Below are positions 17,368 through 25,811 of a DNA stretch of 64,000 bases, one piece after another. Below the pieces are notes generated by a model that was not told the origin of the DNA, searched no databases, and worked only from the letters and a program-made list of their open reading frames with translations. The stretch is taken from positions 21,489 through 85,488 of the forward strand of contig CALWWW010000008.1 in NCBI GenBank assembly GCA_944385365.1, written 5' to 3'. The translations under genes were made by a program, and so were the position numbers. Position 1 is the stretch's first letter. The number at the start of each line of letters is the position of its first letter. The stretch is from an uncultured Oscillospiraceae bacterium (GTDB lineage: Bacteria > Bacillota > Clostridia > Oscillospirales > Oscillospiraceae).

Positions 17368-17464
17368 ACATACCTGTCGTGCATATGATTACAAAAAGTT
17401 ACAGCTTGTAAACTATCGTTATTTATTCAACAAGAGTATACAGGCTGCAAAAGGAGGTATCCCA

Positions 17465-18505
17465 ATGCACTACAGTACCTACTCCCTGCTGCACCGCCAT
17501 TCCCCCTTGCAGCGTCTGGCCTCCGCCGTGGTGACCACGGCCCTGACGGCTTCGGCGCTGATGATTCCGGCGGCAGCCCAGAGTACCTACGTGATTCACG
17601 ACCGGGACGAGGTCATCGTCCACACCACCTTCACCCGGGACCCGGACGCGGTCCTGCAGGAAGCCGGTGTGATGTTGGGCCGGTCCGATGTCTATACCGC
17701 CGCCCAGGGGGCCGACGGCCTGGATCTGACGGTGCTGCGCCGTCAGACGGTCCATCTGGTGGCCGACGGGCAGGTTCTCACCCTGGCCACCTACGGCGAG
17801 CCCGTCTCCCAGGTGCTGGACGCCGTAGGCGTCACCCTGGACAGCGACGACAAGATTTCCGTCCCCCTGGACACCCCCACGGAAACCGGTATGACCATCG
17901 TCGTCACCCGCGTCGAAACCAAAACCCTCACCTATGAGGAAACCGTCCCCGCTGGGGAGCAGGTGTTCCACAACAACGTTCTCCAGCCCGGCCAGGAAAC
18001 CGTGCTGGAAGAGGGCAGCGACGGTATGCAGACCGTCACCGCCAATGTCACCTATGAAAACGGCGTGGAGGTGAGCCGCACGGTCACCAATACCACCGTG
18101 ACCACCGAGGCCAAGGACCGCATTGTCATCCGCGGCGCGGAAAGCGCCGCCATGCCCACCGACGCCGAGGGCAACGCCATTATCACCGCCGGCGGTGAAG
18201 TGCTGGAATATGAACGGGTCATCAACGGCAAGGCCACGGCCTACAACTGTCCCGGCTATGTGGGCCACACGGCCTCCGGCACCGTGGCCGAGGTGGGCAA
18301 GGTGGCCGTGGACCCCAGCGTGATTCCCCTGGGCTCCAAATTGTACATTGTCTCCCAGGACGGCCAGTACGTCTACGGCTACTGCATCGCCGAGGACACC
18401 GGCGGCCTCATCAAGGGCAACAAGGTGGACCTCTATTTCAGCACCTGGGATGAATGCATCCAGTTCGGCTACCGGCCTGTGACCATCTATGTGGTGGAAG
18501 AATAA
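17465..18505 (+). CDS. Exported Rpf/YabE-like protein with DUF348, G5 and 3D domains
   Basis: This is a 346-residue secreted protein. An N-terminal signal segment (about residues 16-38, ending in an A-A-A-Q region) is followed by ubiquitin-like DUF348 repeats, each with an H-D/T-x-V pattern. A G5 domain around residues 150-210 has ETVPAGEQVFHN. The C-terminal 3D domain contains GKVAVDPSVIPLGSKL and AEDTGGLIKGNKVDLYF, with the Asp residues typical of lytic cell-wall enzymes. It probably remodels peptidoglycan. It is next to rsmA as in the Bacillus yabE-rnmV-rsmA order, with rnmV missing here. The AAGGAGG site is strong. Confidence 0.88.
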   Translation: MHYSTYSLLHRHSPLQRLASAVVTTALTASALMIPAAAQSTYVIHDRDEVIVHTTFTRDPDAVLQEAGVMLGRSDVYTAAQGADGLDLTVLRRQTVHLVADGQVLTLATYGEPVSQVLDAVGVTLDSDDKISVPLDTPTETGMTIVVTRVETKTLTYEETVPAGEQVFHNNVLQPGQETVLEEGSDGMQTVTANVTYENGVEVSRTVTNTTVTTEAKDRIVIRGAESAAMPTDAEGNAIITAGGEVLEYERVINGKATAYNCPGYVGHTASGTVAEVGKVAVDPSVIPLGSKLYIVSQDGQYVYGYCIAEDTGGLIKGNKVDLYFSTWDECIQFGYRPVTIYVVEE

Positions 18506-18511
18506 AAATTG

Positions 18512-18561
18512 AAAAATCGTCCGTTGTCTGGTACACTATCCATGACAACGGACGATTTTTT
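18512..18561 (+). terminator. Terminator between the Rpf-like gene and rsmA
   Basis: AAAATCGTCCGTTGTC and GACAACGGACGATTTT form a 16-bp stem with a T-run. The rsmA gene therefore probably has its own start site in the TATATTATATAGTATA stretch at about 18599-18614. Confidence 0.88.
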
Positions 18562-18627
18562 ATGACGGCAGCACCGTGCCTTTTCGGTTCTGCTTCTATA
18601 TTATATAGTATATCACGGAGGATCACC

Positions 18628-19488
18628 ATGGACCTTTGCAATATCAACGACATCAAGGAGCTGCTGCACCGCCACGGCTTCCGGTTCTCCAAGGCCAAGG
18701 GCCAGAATTTTCTGACCCAGGGCTGGGTGCCACGGCAGATCGTGGAAGCCGCCGGCATCGACGAGACCTGCGGCGTTCTGGAGGTGGGCCCCGGCATCGG
18801 CCCCCTGACGGAACAGCTGTGTCTCAACGCCGGAAAAGTCCTGGCCGTGGAGGTGGACCGGACGTTGCAGCCCATTCTGGCTGAAACGTTGGGCCGCTTC
18901 GACAATCTGCGCATTCAGTTTGACGACGTGCTCAAGCAGGACATTGCCAAACTGGTGCGGGAGGAATTTCCCGGTCTGCGGCCCATGGCCTGTGCCAACC
19001 TACCTTATTATATTACGTCGCCCGTGCTGGCCGCCCTGCTGGAAAGCCGCGCCTTTGAAGCGGTCACGGTCATGGTTCAAAAGGAAGTGGCCCAGCGCAT
19101 CTGTTCCAAGGCGGGCAGCGGCAATTACGGCGCGTTCAGCGTCTTCTGTCAATACTACGCCCAGCCGGAACTGCTCTTCGACGTGCCGCCCTCCTGCTTT
19201 ATCCCCCAGCCCAAGGTTATGTCTGCCATTCTCAAACTGACCATGCGGACGGAGCCTCCCTGCCACATTGAGGACGAAGCCCTCTTTTTCCGGGTGGTCC
19301 GGGCCAGCTTCGCCCAGCGGCGCAAAACGCTGCTCAACGGTCTGTCCAGCGGCTTCTCCAATCTCAGCAAGGAACAGCTTGCCGGGGTCATCGAGGCGTG
19401 CGGCCTGCCCGCCAATGTCCGGGGTGAGACGCTGGAAATTGAGGGCTTCGCCGCCATCGCCAACGAAATTTATAAATTGCTGCACTGA
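18628..19488 (+). CDS. rsmA: 16S rRNA dimethyladenosine transferase RsmA (KsgA)
   Basis: This is a 286-residue SAM-dependent enzyme that dimethylates the two adjacent adenines near the 16S 3' end. AKGQNFL near the N-terminus, motif I VLEVGPGIGPLT and motif IV NLPYYIT are visible. The ATG at 18628 with GGAGG seven bases upstream was chosen. A longer frame exists but would start inside the upstream terminator. The 3' end overlaps the convergent sfsA 3' end by 19 bases. Confidence 0.95.
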   Translation: MDLCNINDIKELLHRHGFRFSKAKGQNFLTQGWVPRQIVEAAGIDETCGVLEVGPGIGPLTEQLCLNAGKVLAVEVDRTLQPILAETLGRFDNLRIQFDDVLKQDIAKLVREEFPGLRPMACANLPYYITSPVLAALLESRAFEAVTVMVQKEVAQRICSKAGSGNYGAFSVFCQYYAQPELLFDVPPSCFIPQPKVMSAILKLTMRTEPPCHIEDEALFFRVVRASFAQRRKTLLNGLSSGFSNLSKEQLAGVIEACGLPANVRGETLEIEGFAAIANEIYKLLH

Positions 19489-20174
19489 TCGGGCAGCACC
19501 ACCGGCACAGGCCGGGCGGCGGTGATGGAATCGGGCGTCACATCGCATTCCACCGCCAGCAGCTGTACGCCCGCTTCCCGGGCCATCCACAATGCCTGTG
19601 CAAACGCCGGGTCCCGTTCCACATTGGGTTCCACACGGGAAATGCCCGCCATCTGGCAGACAAAGAGGATATAGGCCCCGTAGCCCTCCTCCACGGCCTG
19701 CCGCAGATGGTGGACATGCTTCGCGCCCCGTTCCGTGGGGGCGTCGGGGAACCGGGCCACACCGTCCTGTTCCAGCGTCACGCCCTTGACCTCCAGCAGA
19801 CAGGGCCGCCCTCCGGCAATAAAATACCAGTCCAGCCGGGCGTCGCCGTAGCGATGCTCGGCTTTCTGCTGCTCCACAGGCACCCCCAGGCCGCCCTGCT
19901 GCATCCACTCCCCGGCCAGCCGGTTGGGAACCTGGGAATCGATGTTAAATAAGGTGTCGCCCTTGCGGACGGTGATGAGGGACCATTGGGTTTTGCGCTT
20001 TGGGTCGTCGTGGTAGGTGCACCAGACCTCCGCGCCGGGAATCAGAAGTTCTCCACAGCGGCCTGTGTTTTTCACATGGGCCACCACTTCCCTGCCGTCG
20101 ATGACCACATGGGCCAGAAAGCGGTTGGGGCGGCGGAGAAAGACACCCTTGTGGATGTTGTCGTATATAATCAT
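19470..20174 (-). CDS. sfsA: SfsA family DNA-binding/nuclease-fold protein
   Basis: This is a 234-residue SfsA homologue. It has the N-terminal OB-like part (RRPNRFLAHVVIDG, AHVKNTGRCGELL) and the nuclease-like core with the D-x-n-E-V-K pattern in LDWYFIAGGRPCLLEVKGVTLE. A FPDAPTERGAKHVHHL segment follows. SfsA proteins were linked to sugar fermentation control, but the molecular role is uncertain. The ATG at 20174 has GGGAGG just upstream. It is convergent with rsmA and overlaps it. Confidence 0.92.
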   Translation of the reverse strand: MIIYDNIHKGVFLRRPNRFLAHVVIDGREVVAHVKNTGRCGELLIPGAEVWCTYHDDPKRKTQWSLITVRKGDTLFNIDSQVPNRLAGEWMQQGGLGVPVEQQKAEHRYGDARLDWYFIAGGRPCLLEVKGVTLEQDGVARFPDAPTERGAKHVHHLRQAVEEGYGAYILFVCQMAGISRVEPNVERDPAFAQALWMAREAGVQLLAVECDVTPDSITAARPVPVVLPDQCSNL

Positions 20175-20206
20175 AGGACCTCCCAGTTTTGCACAGTCCA
20201 AACGTT

Positions 20207-20411
20207 AAAAGTTTTACTCGATTTTTTTCAAAAAATCGCGGTTTCCAAAGGCAGAGCCTTTGGTCGCCCGCCGCAGCGGGCGAAATACCCGCGCCGCGCA
20301 CGGCGCGAAACCCCCTGTCGTCCCCAGCGCCATCCGCAGATGGCGCAATCCCGGCCAACGGCCATGACCCTCGCCGCCGCCCCTGTGGGGGTGGACGGCG
20401 AGGGTCATCAG
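20207..20411 (+). repeat. Hairpin-module cassette, locus 3
   Basis: The order is AT-rich hairpin, CAAAGGCAGAGCCTTTG, modules GCCCGC and GCGCCG, the GCGCCATC module, then a different final stem (ATGACCCTCGCC..GGCGAGGGTCAT). This is the one cassette whose first hairpin faces a gene's 5' end (sfsA) rather than a 3' end. Confidence 0.85.
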
Positions 20412-20426
20412 TTGCAGTAACCGTTT

Positions 20427-20552
20427 CGTAGGACGCGGCATCCTTGACGCGTCGGGGGCGTATTCTGTCCGGGGCCGTCAGGGATGCCGGCCCCTACACC
20501 ACTGGGAATGGATAGCCCGTGCCAGCGGCGGGACACACAGGTCCCGCCCTAC
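20427..20552. repeat. CGTAGG/CCTACG-bounded repeat family, locus 3
   Basis: This holds three palindromic units: GGACGCGGCATCCTTGACGCGTC, GGGGCCGTCAGGGATGCCGG and GGCGGGAC..GTCCCGCC. It lies between cassette 3 and the obg terminator. Confidence 0.8.
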
Positions 20553-20615
20553 GGTCCATGTCGGCAGTCCGGCCAAGTTCCTACAGCGGTACCCGTGCCG
20601 CCGCACCATTAAATC

Positions 20616-20646
20616 GGGCGCGCTGCAACGGTTCTGCAACGCGCCC
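20616..20646 (-). terminator. Stem-loop after obg
   Basis: A GGGCGCG/CGCGCCC stem with two GCAAC/GTTGC-like inner segments, seven bases past the obg stop. It is the same type as the hairpins after engB and nfnB. Confidence 0.55.
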
Positions 20647-20652
20647 TTGTCT

Positions 20653-21933
20653 TTATTTCTCGTAGGTGAATTCCCAATTATAGATGCTGACGGTATCGCC
20701 GTCCTGAATCCCCATTTCCTCCAGCCGGGCAAATAGGCCGCTCTTGCGCAGCTGCCGGTCGAAGTACATGCGGGACTCGTAATCGTCAAAGTTGACGTCG
20801 CCCAGAAGCCGCTCCATCCAGGGGCCGGAGACGCTCCACACGTCGTCGAACTGCTCGATGGTCAGTTCCTCCACACCGCCGGCCTCGGCCAGAGGCTTGA
20901 CGTATTCCGGCTCATAGACGATGACCGGGGGCAGCTGAGCCAGTTTGCCCGCTACCACCTTCATCAAATCCCGCGTACCGGCGGTGGTGGCGGCGGAGAT
21001 TTCATAGAACTCATAGCCCCGCTCGGTGACATAATCGCGCAGCCGTTCCAGGTTGTCGCTGTCGGGGGGCAGCAGGTCGATTTTATTGGCGGCCACAATC
21101 ATGGGCCGCTCCGCCAGCTCTGGAGAATACTCCCGCAATTCGGCGTTGATCTTCTCGAAATCCTCCACCGGGTCCCGGTCCTCGCTGCCGGACACGTCCA
21201 CCACGTGAATCATCAGGCGGCAGCGGTCAATGTGGCGGAGAAAATCGTGGCCCAGGCCCGCACCCTCGGCAGCACCTTCGATGATGCCGGGGATATCGGC
21301 CATGACGAAGGAGACGCCCTCCTCCACATAGATAACGCCTAGGTTGGGAAACAGGGTGGTAAAATGGTAATTGGCGATCTTGGGCCGGGCGTTGGACGTG
21401 ACGGACAGCAGCGTGGACTTGCCCACATTGGGGAAGCCCACCAAGCCCACATCGGCCAGGAGCTTCAATTCGAGAATCACGTCGTGGGTTTCGCCGGGCA
21501 GTCCCGCCTTGGCGAACCGGGGCACCTGCCGGGTGGGGGTGGCAAAATGGTGGTTGCCCCAGCCGCCCCGGCCGCCCTTGGCCAGGATGAAGTCCTCGTC
21601 GTCGGACATATCCTTGATGATCTCATTGGTCTCGGCATCCCGGACCACAGTGCCGCGGGGCACCTTGATAATGAGGTTTTCACCGGCCTTGCCCTTGCGG
21701 CGGCCGCCCTCGCCCTTGATGCCGTCGGCGGCGGTATATTTGCGCTTGTAGCGGAAGTCCATCAGCGTGGACATGTGATCGTCCACCCGCAGGACAATGC
21801 TGCCGCCGTTGCCGCCGTCACCGCCGTCGGGGCCGCCGGCAGCCACAAACTTCTCCCGGTGGAAGGCCACGGCGCCATCGCCGCCGCGGCCGGCCTTGAC
21901 GGTGATTCTGACTTTATCAATAAATGCGGACAT
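20653..21933 (-). CDS. obg: GTPase Obg (CgtA)
   Basis: This is a 426-residue ribosome-assembly and stress GTPase. The glycine-rich Obg fold (FIDKVRITVKAGRGGDG, then GGPDGGDGGNGGS) covers residues 1-158. The G domain has GFPNVGKST, DIPGIIEGA and NKID. A C-terminal OCT domain ends the protein. The ATG at 21933, with GGAGG six bases upstream, was chosen over a start 27 bases earlier. It follows rpmA after a terminator, in the usual rplU-prp-rpmA-obg order. Confidence 0.97.
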   Translation of the reverse strand: MSAFIDKVRITVKAGRGGDGAVAFHREKFVAAGGPDGGDGGNGGSIVLRVDDHMSTLMDFRYKRKYTAADGIKGEGGRRKGKAGENLIIKVPRGTVVRDAETNEIIKDMSDDEDFILAKGGRGGWGNHHFATPTRQVPRFAKAGLPGETHDVILELKLLADVGLVGFPNVGKSTLLSVTSNARPKIANYHFTTLFPNLGVIYVEEGVSFVMADIPGIIEGAAEGAGLGHDFLRHIDRCRLMIHVVDVSGSEDRDPVEDFEKINAELREYSPELAERPMIVAANKIDLLPPDSDNLERLRDYVTERGYEFYEISAATTAGTRDLMKVVAGKLAQLPPVIVYEPEYVKPLAEAGGVEELTIEQFDDVWSVSGPWMERLLGDVNFDDYESRMYFDRQLRKSGLFARLEEMGIQDGDTVSIYNWEFTYEK

Positions 21934-21965
21934 CGTCTTCCTCCATACTCCAAAAATCAATGACG

Positions 21966-21999
21966 AAAAAAATCCCGAACAGTGCTGTTCGGGATTTTT
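21966..21999 (-). terminator. Terminator between rpmA and obg
   Basis: AATCCCGAACAG and CTGTTCGGGATT pair over 12 bp, with T-runs on both strands. Obg expression probably depends on read-through, since only about 30 bases separate it from obg. Confidence 0.85.
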
Positions 22000-22009
22000 G
22001 ATCGGTAAA

Positions 22010-22294
22010 TTACTGCTCCACAGCGTAGACGGACGCCATCTTGCGGTCCTTGCCCATGCGCTCGAACTTGACGGTACCGTCGATCAGAGCGAACAGGGTG
22101 TCGTCGCTGCCGATGCCCACGTTCTTGCCGGGGTGGATGTGGGTGCCTCTCTGCCGAACCAGAATGTTGCCAGCCAGCACGAACTGACCGTCGGCACGCT
22201 TCACGCCCAGGCGCTTGGCCTCGGAATCACGGCCGTTCTTGGTGGAACCGCCGCCCTTCTTGTGAGCGAAGAACTGAAAACCAATGTTAAGCAT
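22010..22294 (-). CDS. rpmA: 50S ribosomal protein L27 precursor
   Basis: This is a 94-residue L27 with the Firmicute N-terminal extension. The first nine residues end in FQFF just before AHKKGGGS, the Prp cleavage point that exposes the mature N-terminus reaching the peptidyl-transferase centre. The rest ([39 protein letters not shown]) is standard. The gene for the cleaving protease Prp lies directly upstream. Confidence 0.97.
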   Translation of the reverse strand: MLNIGFQFFAHKKGGGSTKNGRDSEAKRLGVKRADGQFVLAGNILVRQRGTHIHPGKNVGIGSDDTLFALIDGTVKFERMGKDRKMASVYAVEQ

Positions 22295-22295
22295 G

Positions 22296-22622
22296 TTATT
22301 GCACCTCCATGACTTCGATATAATCCGGATACTCGTCCCGCAGCTCGCAGAGGGTCAGCATCAGGCCGGTGAGTACCGCCTGCACCGTCTCCTCCTCGTC
22401 GCAGGTTGCGGGGAGCGTCAAGGTGATCCGGGCCTCCTTGTCATTGACACGGGTTTTGGCGCGGCTGCCGCACACATCGTTGATGGTGCACTCGGCCATC
22501 CGAATGGCCGTGGTGACGGCGGCGCAGACAATGTCGCTGCCCGCCTCGGCGTAGCCGCTGTGGCCCTCGCAGCAGAATCCGGTGATTCTGCCGTCCTGAT
22601 CAAAAAATTCAACTCTGGTCAT
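22296..22622 (-). CDS. prp: L27-processing cysteine protease Prp (YsxB)
   Basis: This is a 108-residue protein with the Prp catalytic motif. His21 lies in [11 protein letters not shown] and Cys33 in IVCAAVT. It removes the N-terminal extension of L27 in Firmicutes. It overlaps the rplU stop by one base (TAATG) and is one base from rpmA, so enzyme and substrate are translated in tandem. Confidence 0.95.
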   Translation of the reverse strand: MTRVEFFDQDGRITGFCCEGHSGYAEAGSDIVCAAVTTAIRMAECTINDVCGSRAKTRVNDKEARITLTLPATCDEEETVQAVLTGLMLTLCELRDEYPDYIEVMEVQ

Positions 22623-22933
22623 TACACAGAGATCTTCTCGATCTGCACCTTGGTGTAGGGCTGACGATGGCCCTGGCAGCTCTTGGAGTCCTTCTTGGGA
22701 CGGTACTTGAAGACGGTGATCTTCTTGCCCTTGCCGTTCTTGAGGACCTTGGCAGCCACGGAAGCGCCGGCAACCACGGGGGTACCGAACTTGGAGTTCT
22801 CGCCGTCAACCACAGCCAGAACCTTGTCAAAAGTCACGGTCTGATCGGCTTCAACATTCAGCTTTTCGATGAACAGCACGTCGCCTTCCTTGACGTTGTA
22901 CTGCTTGCCACCGGTAACGATAATAGCCTGCAT
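22622..22933 (-). CDS. rplU: 50S ribosomal protein L21
   Basis: This is a 103-residue L21. It begins [14 protein letters not shown] and includes [31 protein letters not shown] and a C-terminal [14 protein letters not shown]. The start at 22933 was preferred over an in-frame ATG four codons earlier, because it gives the family N-terminus and the GGTAGG-type site is better placed. It is the first gene of the rplU-prp-rpmA-obg group. Confidence 0.97.
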   Translation of the reverse strand: MQAIIVTGGKQYNVKEGDVLFIEKLNVEADQTVTFDKVLAVVDGENSKFGTPVVAGASVAAKVLKNGKGKKITVFKYRPKKDSKSCQGHRQPYTKVQIEKISV

Positions 22934-22939
22934 TTCAAA

Positions 22940-23015
22940 TTGCACCTACCTTTTGTTTGTAGACTCGCTCTGGAGGTGCGAGGGCATACCTCGACTGTCA
23001 ACCTCTTCGATGCGG
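22940..23015 (-). promoter_or_regulatory. Structured rplU leader
   Basis: About 75 bases between promoter and rplU contain CTCGCACCTCCAGAGCGAG and GAGGTTGACAGTCGAGG segments that can pair. Their position fits an L21 leader, which binds ribosomal protein for feedback control. The assignment rests on position and pairing only. Confidence 0.5.
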
Positions 23016-23022
23016 CTTTTCC

Positions 23023-23051
23023 AGTATAGCAGGACAACCGCCCAATGTCAA
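23023..23051 (-). promoter_or_regulatory. rplU operon promoter
   Basis: A consensus TTGACA is separated by 17 bases from TATACT. Confidence 0.85.
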
Positions 23052-23080
23052 ATGGTTTTTTGCATTTTTTCCGGTTTTTC

Positions 23081-23509
23081 TTATCGTTTTTTCAGATTGG
23101 TGCAGATTTCCGCCAGACAGTCCGATGCCTCCATGCGAAACCGGTCGTTGACGGTCAGATCGCCCAGGGACAGGACCCCCACCAGCTTGCCGCCCTCCAC
23201 CACCGGCAGGCGGCGCACCTGCTCCAGCGCCATGCGCTGGGCGGCTTCCTCGGCGTCGTCGCCGGGGGCGGCGGCCACAATCCGCCGGGTCATAATATCG
23301 GCCACGGCGGTTTTTTCCGGCGGCAGCCCCGCCGCCACGCAGCGCAATACAATATCCCGGTCCGTCAGCAAGCCGCAGAGCTTGCCGCCCTTGGCGCAGA
23401 CGGGCACGGACCCGATGTTATACCGGGACAGCACCCGTGCCGCCGACGCGGCCATGTCCTCCGGGGCCACGCAGACCGGCCCCGGCGTCATAAAATCCTG
23501 TACTTTCAT
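23081..23509 (-). CDS. CBS-domain pair protein
   Basis: This is a 142-residue cytoplasmic protein made of two CBS motifs in tandem. CBS1 starts VQDFMTPGPVCV and contains GSVPVC and GLLTDRDIV. CBS2 starts VADIMTRRIVAAAP and contains RRLPVVEGGKLVGVLSLGDL. Such stand-alone Bateman modules bind adenine nucleotides and regulate partners. The partner is not evident here. The ATG at 23509 was chosen since AAAGGGGA lies upstream and the longer frame is repeat-like sequence. Confidence 0.88.
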   Translation of the reverse strand: MKVQDFMTPGPVCVAPEDMAASAARVLSRYNIGSVPVCAKGGKLCGLLTDRDIVLRCVAAGLPPEKTAVADIMTRRIVAAAPGDDAEEAAQRMALEQVRRLPVVEGGKLVGVLSLGDLTVNDRFRMEASDCLAEICTNLKKR

Positions 23510-23609
23510 ATGGAATCGTTCCCCTTTCCGGCAGACAGTTCCCGGAGACGCACACCGCAGGGCGGTGGGCTTGCCCCCGCCGCGGTACCGGTGTCTGCGC
23601 TGCCACATA

Positions 23610-23643
23610 AAAAACTCCCTCCAGAGCATTCTGAAGGGAGTTT
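23610..23643 (-). terminator. Terminator after the M18 aminopeptidase
   Basis: AAACTCCCTTCAGA and CTGGAGGGAGTTT pair with a short loop, and a T-run is present on the minus strand. Confidence 0.85.
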
Positions 23644-23668
23644 GGGAAGATTTCTCAATTCTTATACA

Positions 23669-24967
23669 TCAAAAGGCATAGACGCCGTCGGCGGTCTGGA
23701 CAAATTCCTTGCGGAAGAAGGCTTCGCAGGCCTTGGCCATATGGGCCGGGTCCTCGCTGCCTGCCGTCTCCACGGCGGAGTGCATGGCCAGCTGGGCCAT
23801 ACCGATGTCCACCATGGGGATGCTGACCAGCTGGGTCAGCAGGTTGCCCAACGTAGAACCACCGGCCTCGTCGGCCCGGTTGGCGAAGATCTGCACCGGT
23901 ACCCCGGCTTCGTCGCAGACGGCCCGGAACAGGCCCGCCGTGACGCCGTTGGTGGTATACTTCTGGTTGGCCGAATACTTGACCACAATGCCGCCGTTGG
24001 GATAGACCCGGTTGGCCGGGTCGGCCTTTTCGGGGAAATTGGGGTGGACGGCGTGGCCGTTATCGGCGCTGAGGAGCATACTGTGGGCCAACGCCATGCG
24101 GCGCTGCTCGCCGGTCAGGTGCAGGGCGTCGGCTGCCCGCTCCAGCACGTCGGGCAGCAGGGTGCTCTTTGCGCCCTGGCGGGTGCCGCTGCCCACCTCT
24201 TCATTGTCAAACAGGCAGTAAATCTGTCCCAGTTTGGCGCTTTTCCCGGCGTTCAGGAACCCTTCCAGCGTGGCGTAAGCACAGGCCAGATCGTCAATGC
24301 GGGGCGACTGGAACAGCTCCCCCTCCGCGCCGATACGGACGGCCTTCTGGCGGGGGCACAGGAACAGGTCCCGGCCTAGGATATCCGATTCCGCCACGTT
24401 CAGCGCTTCGGCCAGCAGGGCCGTCAGGCTCTTGCCACCGGACAGGCCGTACAGGGGCTGCAATTCCTTCTGGCCGTTGAACTCGTGGCCCCGGTTCACG
24501 TCCCGCTGCTGATGGATGGCCAGACTGGGCATGGTCAGCAGGTCCCGGTCCAGATAGACCAGACGGCTTTCCACACCCGATTGGGTGCGGACAATGACGC
24601 GGCCCGCCACGGTCAGGGGCCGGTCCATCCAGGTATAGTGAATCATACCGCCGTAGCCCTCGGCAGACAGGCGGGCATACTTGGCGTCGCCGTCCAGCCG
24701 GTCCCCCTTGACGGCAAAGGTGGGGACGTCGCTGTGGGCCGCCGTCATACGCCAGGCCGTCAGCGTTTCACTTGGCAGGCGGAACGCGATGAGGCTGCTC
24801 TGGTTGCGGGTGACATAATATTGACCGCCGGGAACCAGGGTCCAGGCGCTGCCCTCTTCCAGACGGGTGAAACCGGCCTGTTCCAACAGGTCCGCGGCGG
24901 CAGCCACGGCGTGGAAGGGGCTGGGGCTGCGGTCCAGAAAGGCCATGGTGTTTTCCAAGGTTGCCAT
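23669..24967 (-). CDS. M18 family aminopeptidase
   Basis: This is a 432-residue dinuclear-zinc exopeptidase related to aspartyl aminopeptidase. It starts MATLENTMAFLDRSPSPFHAV, a typical M18 opening. Metal-ligand regions include AAHSDVPTF near residue 80, the DDLACAY segment, CLFDNEEVGSGTRQGA and a C-terminal AMHSAVET with the last His. The start at 24967 has AAGGAG six bases upstream. The longer frame runs into repeat sequence. It probably recycles peptides in the cytoplasm. Confidence 0.93.
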   Translation of the reverse strand: MATLENTMAFLDRSPSPFHAVAAAADLLEQAGFTRLEEGSAWTLVPGGQYYVTRNQSSLIAFRLPSETLTAWRMTAAHSDVPTFAVKGDRLDGDAKYARLSAEGYGGMIHYTWMDRPLTVAGRVIVRTQSGVESRLVYLDRDLLTMPSLAIHQQRDVNRGHEFNGQKELQPLYGLSGGKSLTALLAEALNVAESDILGRDLFLCPRQKAVRIGAEGELFQSPRIDDLACAYATLEGFLNAGKSAKLGQIYCLFDNEEVGSGTRQGAKSTLLPDVLERAADALHLTGEQRRMALAHSMLLSADNGHAVHPNFPEKADPANRVYPNGGIVVKYSANQKYTTNGVTAGLFRAVCDEAGVPVQIFANRADEAGGSTLGNLLTQLVSIPMVDIGMAQLAMHSAVETAGSEDPAHMAKACEAFFRKEFVQTADGVYAF

Positions 24968-25091
24968 ATGGATTCTCCTTATATTTGATAGTTGGATGGT
25001 AGTATGTGCAGAAATGGGTAAAAACACCCATACGATTCTCCGACTAAGTATGGCGGTTATCGGTAGTTGGGTAGGCACACCCGTTTGATCT

Positions 25092-25300
25092 CGTAGGGCG
25101 GGACCTGCGTGTCCCGCCGTGCAGCAACCCTGGCGGTTACTGGACAGCACCGGGGCGAATCCGCATCCACATCCGTAGGGCGCGGCATCCCTGACGCGCC
25201 CCTGGCACAATTTGTCCGGGGCCGTCAAGGATGCCGGCCCCTACGTTGTTGTTGGTCGATGGTGCATACCAGCGGCGGGACACATAGGTCCCGCCCTACG
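25092..25300. repeat. CGTAGG/CCTACG-bounded repeat family, locus 4
   Basis: This holds GGGCGGGACC..GTCCCGCC, GGGCGCGGCATCCCTGACGCGCCC, GGGGCCGTCAAGGATGCCGG and GCGGGAC..GTCCCGC palindromes. It lies between the M18 gene and cassette 4. No coding sequence is supported. Confidence 0.8.
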
Positions 25301-25339
25301 TCCATTGTTGGTGGTGCGTTTGTGCTCATGGGCTGGCAG

Positions 25340-25739
25340 ATGGTCCCCGCCGCCCACCCCCACAGGGGGCGGCGGTGGGGGCCATGGCCTTTGGCCGGGG
25401 ATTGCGCCATCTGCGGATGGCGCTTCGGGGCGCTTGGAGGTTTCGCCCGCTGCGGCGGGCGGGTGTTTCGCGCCGTGCGCGGCGCGGGTATTTCGTCTGC
25501 TGCGGCGGACGACCAAAGACTCTGCCTTTGGAAACCGCGATTTGGGCAACGCGCCGCCGGTTGGCAAGAGGTGTCGGCGAGGAATTTTGTGTCAGAGCAA
25601 GGCGCAGCTTTGCAGCCATACTGGATGTATGGCAAGAAGCTGGGCCGCAGCTATGGCGCAAAAGACCCGGCGACACCCGCAAACACACCGGTGGTAAGTT
25701 GCCCCACAGAAAAAAATCGAGTAAAACTTTTATCTTTTT
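25340..25739 (-). repeat. Hairpin-module cassette, locus 4, interrupted by structured element B
   Basis: On the minus strand from nfnB the order is: half of the AT-rich hairpin (AAAGTTTTACTCGATTTTTT), the 161-bp structured element, the other half of the hairpin, CAAAGGCAGAGTCTTTG, modules GTCCGC, GCGCCG and GCCCGC, the GCGCCATC module, then a GGCCCCCACCGCC-type end stem. One module stem has a single changed base, which pairs as G-T only on the plus strand. Confidence 0.82.
25544..25704. repeat. Structured palindromic element, copy B
   Basis: This is a 161-bp element with nested helices: GGGCAAC/GTTGCCC, CCGCCGGT/ACCGGTGG (one G-T pair), GGTGTCG/CGACACC, TTTTGTG/CGCAAAA, GGCGCAGCTTT/GAAGCTGGGCC and the hairpin CCATAC-TGGAT-GTATGG. 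Copy A has G-C where this has the G-T pair. It splits the AT-rich hairpin of cassette 4. Open frames crossing it on both strands are accidental. Confidence 0.85.
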
Positions 25740-25765
25740 TCCCATTACCGCCAAATTGCGAAACA

Positions 25766-25797
25766 GGGCGCACTGCAAACCCGGTTGCAGTGCGCCC
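25766..25797 (-). terminator. Stem-loop after nfnB
   Basis: GGGCGCACTGCAA and TTGCAGTGCGCCC form a 13-bp stem 14 bases past the nfnB stop. It is the same hairpin type as after engB and obg. Confidence 0.6.
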
Positions 25798-25811
25798 GCT
25801 CAATGGAATCC

